Shown here one piece after another: positions 23,212 to 30,775 of a stretch of 45,443 nucleotides of DNA. The stretch is from CAZTVF01 sp964616985 (GTDB lineage Bacteria > Planctomycetota > Phycisphaerae > SM23-33). Location of the stretch: assembly GCA_964616985.1 (NCBI GenBank), contig CAZTVF010000033.1, positions 1 through 45,443 of the forward strand, in the 5' to 3' direction. The notes under the pieces were generated by a model. That model saw only the letters and a program-made list of their open reading frames with translations. It had not been told where the DNA came from and did no database searches. The position numbers were made by a program, and so were the translations under genes. Position 1 is the stretch's first letter, and every line of letters starts with the position of its first letter.

Positions 23212-23248
23212 GCCAGGGCCCGTCCCCGCGGCGAGCCCTGGCCTTTTT
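23212..23248. terminator. Terminator between convergent genes
   Basis: GCCAGGGC (23212-23219) pairs with GCCCTGGC (23235-23242), followed by CTTTTT. A second hairpin, GAGCCGG/CCGGCTC, lies at 23182-23205. It sits between the CBM48 gene and the URO-D-like gene. Confidence 0.7.
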
Positions 23249-24503
23249 ATTCCGACACCCGCCGCACTTCCTCGCGGGCGATGCGCGTCCACTGGTCGAA
23301 ACGTTCGGGCTGGCCGTCGCAGGTGTGGGTGTCCTTAAGCACCATCTCGATCACGCAGCCGCGCGTGGCCTCCAGCGTGTGGCGGATGTACTGGCGGACG
23401 CGATCGGCGTCGAAACGCCCCGCCAGGTGCGCCGGGTGCGGCTTCCACGAGAAGATGTACTTGTTATGCAGCTTGGCCGCACAGGCTTCCACGTCGGCCC
23501 ACGGCGAAATCGAGATTCGCCGGATGTGCGGGATCGTGAACACCATGTCCAGCTTCCGCGTGAGGTCCTCGCAGCACCCGTACCCGGTCAGGCCGAACGG
23601 GGCCAGCAGCCGCCTCTCGTATTGCAGCGAGAATTCCTCGTGCATCTCGGGCGAGACCTGGGCCAGTTCCTGCGCCTCGGCGCTCGACCACACGTCGGCC
23701 GGGCGCACGCGGGCGGGGTCGAAACCCGCCGCCGGCAACTCGTCCGTCCAGCCCACGCCGCCGGAGTTGTTGTAGGAGTTGTCGTGGTTCACGTCCAGCA
23801 GGTTGAGCTTCACGTGCTGCCGCAGAAGGTCGTGATGGCAGGCCTCCAGCCGCGACATCGCCGCGTGCAGCATCCCGGGGTTCTCGATCATGTCCATCAT
23901 CACCTGCTCCAGCCCGCGCAGGGACGTGTACTGCGACATGAGGTGATAGGACAGCCGCTTCACCTTCGTCGGCTGAACCCTCAGCACGCCGTCGAAGAGG
24001 TCATGCGAATCGGCAAGGGACTTGTCGGTGGCAGCCTGGTCGACGGAGATCTGCGGGCAGCGGATCTTCTCCAGGTCGTCGGGCGACTGGATGACCGGGT
24101 CGAACGTCCGCGCCCCCAGGGCGTCGGGCGAATAGCGCCAACGGGCCGCGACGCCCCAGCCGGTGGACTGCACGACGGGCCCTACGTGCCACGTGTCCTC
24201 GATGACCGTGTCGTCGTTGAACCGCTCGTGCGTGTAGATACGCATGCGGAGTTGCTGCTCGATCCACCGCGCGGCCTTGCCTTCGCACGCCAGCGCCGCC
24301 TCGGGCAGCAGTTCTCGCCACGCGCCCTCGGGGAAGACCAGGATCATCGGCCGCGGCCGCTGCAAGGCGTTGTGCTGCTTCCACAGCCTCACTCGCTCCT
24401 GCATGACCGGCAGCGCCGCGATCTCGGCGACGCGTCTGGCCAGCTCGCGGATGATGCCGCGGTCCGCAGTGGTGATCAACGGTTGGGGGGTCTGCTCTGC
24501 CAT
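23247..24503 (-). CDS. Uroporphyrinogen-decarboxylase-superfamily protein
   Basis: This 418-residue protein resembles URO-D/methyltransferase-fold proteins common in planctomycetes and other degraders: RPRPMILVFPEGAWRELLPE, GLEQVMMDMIENPGMLHAAM, LTGYGCCEDLTRKLDMV, RRISISPWADVEACAAKL and YIFSWKPHPAHLAG. It is not canonical HemE, which is about 350 residues with the FRQAGRY motif, absent here. Superfamily members often transfer methyl groups to corrinoid proteins or act in catabolic pathways. It starts 3 bases after the aldo/keto reductase stop, so the two are an operon, with the GNAT gene upstream. Confidence 0.75.
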   Translation of the reverse strand: MAEQTPQPLITTADRGIIRELARRVAEIAALPVMQERVRLWKQHNALQRPRPMILVFPEGAWRELLPEAALACEGKAARWIEQQLRMRIYTHERFNDDTVIEDTWHVGPVVQSTGWGVAARWRYSPDALGARTFDPVIQSPDDLEKIRCPQISVDQAATDKSLADSHDLFDGVLRVQPTKVKRLSYHLMSQYTSLRGLEQVMMDMIENPGMLHAAMSRLEACHHDLLRQHVKLNLLDVNHDNSYNNSGGVGWTDELPAAGFDPARVRPADVWSSAEAQELAQVSPEMHEEFSLQYERRLLAPFGLTGYGCCEDLTRKLDMVFTIPHIRRISISPWADVEACAAKLHNKYIFSWKPHPAHLAGRFDADRVRQYIRHTLEATRGCVIEMVLKDTHTCDGQPERFDQWTRIAREEVRRVSE

Positions 24504-24506
24504 GGC

Positions 24507-25448
24507 TTAGCCTTCTTTCAACCACCGCACGTCGGCGGCGGTGAGCTTGACGTTCACCGATCCCAGGGCGTCCTGAAGGTGGTCGGTCTTGGTGGTGCCC
24601 AGGATCGGCACGACGGGGAAATCCAGGTGCATCAGGTACGCCAGCGCCACCTGGTTGGGCGTGCACGACAGCCGCTGGGCCAGTTGCTTCGCCCGGGCCA
24701 GACGCTCGCGGGCGACGGGGCTGTCGAAGGGCGCGCCGCTCTTGCCGTCGGTGGCGAAGTAGCCGTTGGCCGTCGGTGCGTACGCCATCACCGGCAGCTT
24801 GCTCTGCGCGTGCCACGTGCTGATGCCGTCGACGGGCGTCTTCTGGGCCGCATCGGCCGATGGCTTGCTCGCGTAGGCCAGGTTGAACGACGGTTGCGAG
24901 ATGGCAAAGCCCCGCAGGCCGTGGGCGGCGGCGTAGGCGTTCGCCTCAGCGATCCGCTGCACGGACCAGTTGCTCGCCCCGAGATACTTGAGGCGCCCGG
25001 CCGCGACGTGCTCGTTGAGCATGCCGACGATCTCGCCGACCGGCACGCGCGGGTCGTCGCGATGCAGGAGGTAGACGTCCACGCACGCCACGCCCAGCCG
25101 CTGGAGGCTTTCGCGAACGTCCTTGTCGATCACGTCAGGCCGCAGGTACGTTTCGGGCCTCTCATAGCCCTGCCCGGCCGGGTGACCGCCCTTGGTGGCG
25201 ATGACGATCTTGCCCTCGTCACCCGCGCGGCGCATGCACTCGCCCAGCATTCGCTCGCTGGCGCCCAGGCCCTGGGGCATCCAGAACGCGTAGCAGTGGG
25301 CCGTATCGAAGAAGCTGCCGCCGGCCTGGCGGAACGCATCGTAGAGGCGGTAGGCGTCGTCGCCCTTGACGTGCGTGCCGAACGACGCCATGCCATAGCA
25401 GAGTTGGGAGACGGTCAAGTCGGTGCCGGTGATGGACAGGGTCTTCAT
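24507..25448 (-). CDS. Aldo/keto reductase
   Basis: This 313-residue protein shows the AKR tetrad: Asp and Tyr in SFFDTAHCYAF, Lys in VIATKGG and His in YLLHRDDP. The cofactor-binding C-terminal pattern (VVPILGTTKTDHLQDAL) is present. It reduces carbonyl groups of sugars or aldehydes with NAD(P)H. AAGGA precedes the start. It is the middle gene of a three-gene minus operon with a GNAT acetyltransferase upstream and a URO-D-like protein downstream. Substrate unknown. Confidence 0.88.
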   Translation of the reverse strand: MKTLSITGTDLTVSQLCYGMASFGTHVKGDDAYRLYDAFRQAGGSFFDTAHCYAFWMPQGLGASERMLGECMRRAGDEGKIVIATKGGHPAGQGYERPETYLRPDVIDKDVRESLQRLGVACVDVYLLHRDDPRVPVGEIVGMLNEHVAAGRLKYLGASNWSVQRIAEANAYAAAHGLRGFAISQPSFNLAYASKPSADAAQKTPVDGISTWHAQSKLPVMAYAPTANGYFATDGKSGAPFDSPVARERLARAKQLAQRLSCTPNQVALAYLMHLDFPVVPILGTTKTDHLQDALGSVNVKLTAADVRWLKEG

Positions 25449-25484
25449 GCGCGGGTCCTTTATTATGAGCAGATCGTCTCTTGG

Positions 25485-25970
25485 TTAGCTGGTCTTCTTG
25501 ATCTCGGCCATGCCGGCGTAGATTCCGGGGATGCTGCCGGGAATTATGACGGCGCCGCAGGCCTTGGCGTAGAAGTCGGTCGGGCCGGCCCCGCCGATGA
25601 TGGCGTAGCCATAGCCCGCGAGTTTCATCTCCATCAGGCACGCCATCAGCAGGGCCTTGCCGATGCCTCGCCCGCGGCAGCGTTCCAGCACGCCGGTGGG
25701 GCCGAAGAAGCCCGGCGCCGTCGAGTTGTGGCACGCGAAGCCGATGATCTGCCCGGCCTCCATCGCCACCCATGAGTTGGCCCGCTCGCCCGGCAGCGAC
25801 GCCGCAAACTCGCTCGCCCACCCCTCGCTCCAGTTCTGTCTCACCCACTCGACGATCGTCGTCTTCTCCGGCGAGATCGGCTTGCGGATCGTCACCCCCT
25901 TCGCCGCCTGCTGCGCCACGAAGTCAAAGCTCAGCGGCAGGTCGTACAGTTTCACCAGCATGTCGGGCAT
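25485..25970 (-). CDS. GNAT-family N-acetyltransferase
   Basis: This 161-residue protein carries the acetyl-CoA loop in LERCRGRGIGKALLMACL (R-G-x-G-I/A type) preceded by beta strands SWVAMEAGQIIGFACH and followed by YGYAIIGGAGPTDFYAKACG. Such enzymes transfer acetyl groups to amines; the substrate is unknown. A strong AAGGAG ribosome site precedes the ATG, and it is the likely first gene of the operon with the aldo/keto reductase 36 bases downstream. Confidence 0.82.
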   Translation of the reverse strand: MPDMLVKLYDLPLSFDFVAQQAAKGVTIRKPISPEKTTIVEWVRQNWSEGWASEFAASLPGERANSWVAMEAGQIIGFACHNSTAPGFFGPTGVLERCRGRGIGKALLMACLMEMKLAGYGYAIIGGAGPTDFYAKACGAVIIPGSIPGIYAGMAEIKKTS

Positions 25971-26080
25971 GGACGATCTCCTTCGGGAATGACGAGTGTT
26001 TTACGCGGTTGCACGGCGATTGGCAATTGGCAACTCGCTTTGGCGGCGGTATCTTCCTCCCAATCTGTGTGGGAGAGACT

Positions 26081-26821
26081 ATGGGTTGGTTCAGACCGAC
26101 GTGCCCGGTGGAAGAGCAAGCCAAGATATGGATCGAGGAGCGGATGACCTGGCTGGTGGGCCAGTACGGGCGCCTGCCGATGCAGGGGGCGACAGTTCTG
26201 CCGACGGATGAATTCTTCCCGGATGAGTTCGCACCCACACCCGAGGCGATCACGACGATGCTTCATCGTGTCTGCGGGTACATGAATATCGACTCCGCAC
26301 AGGTGGACTTGTCGTTCTACGCTGAACTGCGGGGCAACGACGTTAACCCTCTCGGTGGTGGGACTGATTCGGGCACCAGCGGCCTGTATGGTCAGGACGG
26401 CGGTCGAATCCATGTCGCGATCGAGATGGCCCACTGCTCAGATCCGACGGCGCTGGTGGCGACGATGGCACACGAGCTGGCCCACGCACGGCTCATGGGC
26501 GAAGGCCGGGTAAAGCGGGAAACCGTTGACAATGAGCCATTGACCGACTTGGCGACAGTGTTCTTCGGGTTGGGCATCTTCACGGCCAACGTGTGCCTGC
26601 GTGATACGCAATGGTCACAAAGCGGTTGGCATGGCTGGTCGGTTTCGCGCAGAGGCTATCTCGGTGAGCGGCAGTTCGCATACGCCCTATCGCTTTATGC
26701 CTGGGGGCGGGGCGAACTCAAGCCCGCCTGGTTGGAGCACCTCAGCACCAATGTTCGCGTCTACACCAAAGAGGGATTGGCGTACCTGGCCAAGACCCGC
26801 GATACGAAGTTTGTCTCCTGA
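26081..26821 (+). CDS. HExxH metalloprotein of unknown function
   Basis: This 246-residue protein has the zinc motif HELAH at residues 131-135 in VATMAHELAHARLMGEGRV, followed by an acidic helix (DNEPLTDLATVFFGLGIFTAN) that could supply the third ligand Glu or Asp. This fits a small gluzincin-like metallopeptidase fold, but I recognise no named family. No signal peptide, so probably cytoplasmic. GGGAGAG precedes the chosen start; the frame is open further upstream but codes shadow sequence. Codon use appears a little less GC-biased than its neighbours. Confidence 0.68.
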   Translation: MGWFRPTCPVEEQAKIWIEERMTWLVGQYGRLPMQGATVLPTDEFFPDEFAPTPEAITTMLHRVCGYMNIDSAQVDLSFYAELRGNDVNPLGGGTDSGTSGLYGQDGGRIHVAIEMAHCSDPTALVATMAHELAHARLMGEGRVKRETVDNEPLTDLATVFFGLGIFTANVCLRDTQWSQSGWHGWSVSRRGYLGERQFAYALSLYAWGRGELKPAWLEHLSTNVRVYTKEGLAYLAKTRDTKFVS

Positions 26822-26880
26822 CCGGGGATTCGGCCGCTACTCCGGGCCCGATTCCTTCTGCAGCGATTCCATCAGCTGGT

Positions 26881-27297
26881 TCAATCGTGGGGCATGATGA
26901 CCAGCGGGCCGCTGGCCCAGGCGATGGTGTGGGGTTGATTCTTGGGATTGTGGACTTCGAGGTGTTGCCTTGCGCCCATGAGGGTCTCTATCCATGCCGC
27001 ATCGAGACCCTCGCCCCGCGCCGTCAGTTGATCGGCCTCCTCGGCCGTCAGCGGGGCCAAGGCCCAGAACTGCGGATCCTCGCCGTCGACCCAGTCGATG
27101 GTCTCGGCGAAGACCTTCACCCACCGCTGGCCGCATGCCTCGCAGGCCATCAGGACCACGCGAAAATGAAGCTCATCGACAAGCTCCCGCAGCAGCTTCG
27201 GCGGGCGTTCATTCCAGAACGCCTCGGCCGTGGCGCGATAGCATTTGTCGCAGCCGAAGGAGTCGTCGGTCTTGATGGGGTGATCGGAGTAGGTCAT
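26881..27297 (-). CDS. Zinc-ribbon-like small protein, unknown
   Basis: This 138-residue protein has CxxC pairs at FGCDKCYRA and MACEACGQRW, consistent with a zinc ribbon with an inserted helix, then a helical acidic C-terminal region (PLTAEEADQLTARGEGLDAAW). The start at 27297 begins MTYSDHPIKTDD. It is transcribed away from ileS, leaving a 314-base region that holds the ileS promoter and leader. Function unknown. Confidence 0.6.
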   Translation of the reverse strand: MTYSDHPIKTDDSFGCDKCYRATAEAFWNERPPKLLRELVDELHFRVVLMACEACGQRWVKVFAETIDWVDGEDPQFWALAPLTAEEADQLTARGEGLDAAWIETLMGARQHLEVHNPKNQPHTIAWASGPLVIMPHD

Positions 27298-27450
27298 CGT
27301 GAACGATTGTCGCACGCGGGGGCGGTGGTGTCCACGGCCAGGCGAATGTCGCTGCCGAAGTGCCGGTGGATCGAAGATGGGGGAAGACCGACCCACGCAG
27401 TGGGCCGGCTTTGAGGGAGGCGGTCTGGCGTGTTGATTGCTTCCCCGCCG

Positions 27451-27478
27451 TTGACGCCTTGGGGCACGGGTGTATAAT
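27451..27478 (+). promoter_or_regulatory. Near-consensus sigma-70 promoter upstream of ileS
   Basis: TTGACG, 16 bases, TATAAT (27473-27478). This is one of the best promoter matches in the window and predicts transcription from about 27485, giving a leader of about 127 bases before the ileS ATG. Confidence 0.8.
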
Positions 27479-27484
27479 TCCAGT

Positions 27485-27600
27485 GCCCCAATGAACCTGC
27501 AGCGGGGCACGCAGAGGTGAACGTCTGCGTGTCTTAGGGATTCGTCGGACTACCCTCTGGCCCTGAGGCCGCACCCGATGGCTTCAGGGTTTTTCTGTTT
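27485..27600 (+). promoter_or_regulatory. Structured ileS leader or separate small RNA
   Basis: From about 27485 the RNA can form a first hairpin GTGCCCC/GGGGCAC (27483-27510), a second CGCAGA/TCTGCG (27510-27529), a weak AGGG/CCCT pairing (27536-27556), and then the strong terminator hairpin at 27561-27589. I find no T-box sequence and no isoleucine-rich leader peptide. It is either a transcription-attenuated leader of ileS or a stand-alone small RNA of about 110 bases ending at the terminator. Confidence 0.55.
27561..27595 (+). terminator. Intrinsic terminator hairpin just before ileS
   Basis: CCCTGAGGCC (27561-27570) pairs with GGCTTCAGGG (27580-27589) with one wobble, followed by TTTTTCTGTTT. 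It ends only about 17 bases before the ileS start codon and upstream of its ribosome site CAGGAG. Confidence 0.82.
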
Positions 27601-27611
27601 CAGGAGCGACC

Positions 27612-30600
27612 ATGAGCGAAGACAAGAACGTGTACAAGGACTCGTTGAACCTGCCCAAGACCAGCTTCGACATGAAGGCGGGGCTGGTGGCCAAGGAACC
27701 CCTCATCCAGCAGCGCTGGAAGAAGGACGACCTGTACGGGCAGATCCGCAAGGCCCGCGAGGGGGCCGAGCGGTTCATCCTGCACGACGGCCCGCCGTAC
27801 GCCAACGGCAACATCCACATGGGCACGGCCTTGAACAAGGTGCTCAAGGACCTCGTCGTCCGCATCAAGAACATGACCGGCTTCGACTCGCCGTATGTGC
27901 CCGGCTGGGACTGCCACGGCCTGCCCATCGAACAGAAGGTGGCCGACAACCTGGGCTCGGCGGCCGCCACGATGACGCCGCTGGACATCCGCCTGCGCTG
28001 CAAGGAATACGCGGCCAAGTTCGTCACGCTGCAGTCGGAGCAGTTTCAGCGTCTGGGCGTGATGGGCGAGTTCGACAACCCGTACATCACGATGAACCCC
28101 AAGTACGAGCAGTCGGTGCTGGAGGTGTTCGCACGCCTGGTCGAGAACGGCCTGGTGTACAAGCAGCTCAAGCCCGTGCACTGGTCCATCGAGAACCGCA
28201 CGGCGCTGGCCGACGCGGAGCTCGAATACAAGGACCGCCAGGACACCAGCGTCTACGTGGGCTTCGCGTTGGATGCGGCCTCGGCCGCCCAGGTGCCGCA
28301 CGGCGAGGGCGACAAGGTCTACCTGCTGATCTGGACGACGACGCCCTGGACGCTGCCGGCGAACCTCGCCGTCGCCGTGCACCCCGACATCACCTACTCC
28401 TGCGTGCACCTCGACACGACCGAGGGGCCCATCACGCTCGTCATCGCCGACGGCCGCGTGGAGACCGTTCTCAAGGGGCTGGCCGCCCGGCGCGGCGAGT
28501 GGCTCAAGTCGCACAAGGTGGCCGGGCAGATCCTCGGCCGCCAGCTCGTTGACAACAAGCTCTCGTACGAGCACCCGCTGGTGCCGCACAAGGCGTGCCC
28601 GGTGGTGGCCGCCCCCTACGTGACGCTCGAAGACGGCACGGGCCTGGTGCACACCGCGCCCGGCCATGGCATCGAAGACTACGGCACGGCCCTGAAGTGC
28701 GGGCTGGAGATCTACTGCCCCGTGCTGGCCAACGGCACGTTTGACGACACGGCCCCCGACTGGCTGCGCGGCGTGCACGTGTGGAAGGCGAACGGCAAGG
28801 TGGTGGACTTCCTCGCCGGCCAGCACCGGCTGATGATGAAGGAAACGATCACGCACAGCTACCCGCACGACTGGCGGAGCAAGGGCCCGACCATCTTCCG
28901 GGCGACCGAGCAGTGGTTCATCGCCGTCGACCGCCCCATCGCCGGGCGGGCCGTCTCGCTCCGCAAGCTGGCGCTGGACACGGTGGCGCAGGACGCGGCC
29001 CAGTCGACGGTCGAGGCGGTCGCGCACAAGGTGGTGCAGAACACCGCCCCCACCGATGCCGGCGGGGTGACGTTCATCCCCGCCTGGGGCCGCAACCGCA
29101 TGACGGGCATGCTGCAGAGCCGCCCCGACTGGTGCATCTCGCGCCAGCGTGCCTGGGGCCTGCCGATCCCCGCGTTCTACAACGCGCAGGGCAAGCCCCT
29201 GATGACGCCCGCCACCGTGCGGGCCGTCGCCAAGGTTGTCGGGGCCCAGGGCTCCGACGCGTGGTTCCGCCTTTCGCCGCGCGAGCTGCTGGCCGGCTAC
29301 GACATCGACAGGGACCCGGCGGTCAAGGACCCCGCGGAGTTCCCGCTGGAGGCCCTGACGGCCGGCAAGGACATCTTCGACGTGTGGTTCGATTCGGGCG
29401 CCAGCTGGTTCGCCGTCGCCGTCGCCCGCGGGCTGGTGGACGACATCCCGGTGGACCTGTACCTCGAGGGCGCCGACCAGCATCGCGGCTGGTTCCAGCT
29501 GTCGCTGCTGCCGGCGCTGGGGGCCCGCGCCCTGCCACCGTTCAAGACCGTGCTGACGCACGGCTACGTGGTGGACGAGGAAGGCCGCACGAAGATGTCC
29601 AAGAGCCTGGGCAACACGATGAACGTCGTGGACCAGTTGGCCAAGCGCGGCGCCGACGTGCTGCGCCTGTGGGTGGCCTCGCAGAATTACCAGGACGACA
29701 TCCGCTGCGGCGAGGGCCTGATCGCCCAGGCCGAGGATTCCTACCGCAAGATCCGCAACACGCTGCGATTCTGCATGGGCTCGTGCGCCGACTTCGATCC
29801 CAAGCACCACGCGGCTGAGCCCGCCGACCACTCGGTGGACAAGTGGATGCGGATGCAGCTGCACATGCTGATCCGCGACGTTCGCGAGGCCTTCGACGCG
29901 TACGAGTTCCACAAGGCCACGCGGCTGATGTACGAGTTCTGCACCGTGCAGGCGTCGAGCATCTACATGTCGGCCGTGAAGGATCGGCTGTACTGCGAAT
30001 CGCCCAACGCCAACCGCCGCCGCGCGACGCAGACGGTGATTCATGAGGTGCTGCTGGCCCTGGTGAAGCTGATGGCGCCCATCCTGCCGCACACGTGCGA
30101 AGAGGCGTGGGAGCACATCCCCTTCCGCCCGGCCGAGGAGCCTCACAGCGTTCACCTGGCCGCCCTGCCCGACTACGACCCCGAGATCGCCGGGGCCGAC
30201 ACGATCGCGCCGGTGACGCCCGACTCCTGCACCGCCAGCCACGACCAGCTGCAGCCGGGGCCGGGCTGGGTGTGGGACCGCCTCATGGAACTGCGGGCCG
30301 CGGGGCTGGTGAAGCTCGAGGCCCTCAAGAATGCCGGCGTGAAGAACAGCCTCGACGCCGAGGTCGTCTTCAAGGTCCACAAGGGCAACGCCGACGCGAT
30401 GGAGATGATCGAGGATTATCACAAGGAACTCGAGGACCTGCTCGGCGTGGGCTGCGCCCGCATCGAGGCCGTCGATGACCTCCCCGAAGGCGTGGCCGTC
30501 GACGTCGAAGTCTTCGACGCCCGCGAGAAGTACAAGCGCTGCGCCCGCAGCTGGAAGCGCCGCCCCGACGTCGGCAGCGACGCCGAATACCCCGAGCTCT

Positions 30601-30647
30601 GCGCCCGCGACGCCGCCGTCATGCGAGAACTCAAAGAAAGGTCGTAG
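27612..30647 (+). CDS. ileS: Isoleucyl-tRNA synthetase
   Basis: This 1011-residue class I synthetase has the HIGH-type motif as HMGT in GNIHMGTALNK (about residues 69-72) and KMSKS in GRTKMSKSLGN (about residues 662-666). The CP1 editing domain shows IWTTTPWTLPAN (about 239) and TAPGHGIEDY (about 345, editing Asp). The anticodon-binding domain follows. The C-terminal zinc finger is altered: RCARSW and ELCARD each keep only one Cys of the usual CxxC pair, so zinc binding is probably lost or changed. The gene has its own strong promoter, an upstream terminator in the leader and a downstream terminator, so it is monocistronic. A CAGGAG ribosome site precedes the ATG. Confidence 0.97.
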   Translation: MSEDKNVYKDSLNLPKTSFDMKAGLVAKEPLIQQRWKKDDLYGQIRKAREGAERFILHDGPPYANGNIHMGTALNKVLKDLVVRIKNMTGFDSPYVPGWDCHGLPIEQKVADNLGSAAATMTPLDIRLRCKEYAAKFVTLQSEQFQRLGVMGEFDNPYITMNPKYEQSVLEVFARLVENGLVYKQLKPVHWSIENRTALADAELEYKDRQDTSVYVGFALDAASAAQVPHGEGDKVYLLIWTTTPWTLPANLAVAVHPDITYSCVHLDTTEGPITLVIADGRVETVLKGLAARRGEWLKSHKVAGQILGRQLVDNKLSYEHPLVPHKACPVVAAPYVTLEDGTGLVHTAPGHGIEDYGTALKCGLEIYCPVLANGTFDDTAPDWLRGVHVWKANGKVVDFLAGQHRLMMKETITHSYPHDWRSKGPTIFRATEQWFIAVDRPIAGRAVSLRKLALDTVAQDAAQSTVEAVAHKVVQNTAPTDAGGVTFIPAWGRNRMTGMLQSRPDWCISRQRAWGLPIPAFYNAQGKPLMTPATVRAVAKVVGAQGSDAWFRLSPRELLAGYDIDRDPAVKDPAEFPLEALTAGKDIFDVWFDSGASWFAVAVARGLVDDIPVDLYLEGADQHRGWFQLSLLPALGARALPPFKTVLTHGYVVDEEGRTKMSKSLGNTMNVVDQLAKRGADVLRLWVASQNYQDDIRCGEGLIAQAEDSYRKIRNTLRFCMGSCADFDPKHHAAEPADHSVDKWMRMQLHMLIRDVREAFDAYEFHKATRLMYEFCTVQASSIYMSAVKDRLYCESPNANRRRATQTVIHEVLLALVKLMAPILPHTCEEAWEHIPFRPAEEPHSVHLAALPDYDPEIAGADTIAPVTPDSCTASHDQLQPGPGWVWDRLMELRAAGLVKLEALKNAGVKNSLDAEVVFKVHKGNADAMEMIEDYHKELEDLLGVGCARIEAVDDLPEGVAVDVEVFDAREKYKRCARSWKRRPDVGSDAEYPELCARDAAVMRELKERS

Positions 30648-30692
30648 GCAGCAGGTCGTAGGGAAAGAGCTTCGCAGATCGAAAACCGGTGC

Positions 30693-30727
30693 CACCCCCA
30701 AGCATACCCGCTTGGGGGTGTTCTTTT
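30693..30727 (+). terminator. ileS terminator
   Basis: CACCCCCAAGC and GCTTGGGGGTG form a perfect 11-bp stem with a 6-base loop, followed by TTCTTTTG. The preceding GGTGCCACCCCCAA word also occurs as part of the hairpin at 7536-7559 (on its complement), suggesting the terminator derives from a dispersed repeat. Confidence 0.78.
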
Positions 30728-30775
30728 GATGGGGCGTGACTCTCGCTGCGTCTCTGGTGTCCGAGAGGCCGCAGC

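Noticed and set aside
27491..27520. Leader peptide of nine codons in the ileS leader (ATG to TGA)
   Set aside because: No ribosome site and no isoleucine codons, so classical attenuation is not supported.
27485..27600. T-box riboswitch for ileS
   Set aside because: No AGGGTGGNACCGCG-like T-box sequence, no specifier loop or stem I motifs, and the leader is short.
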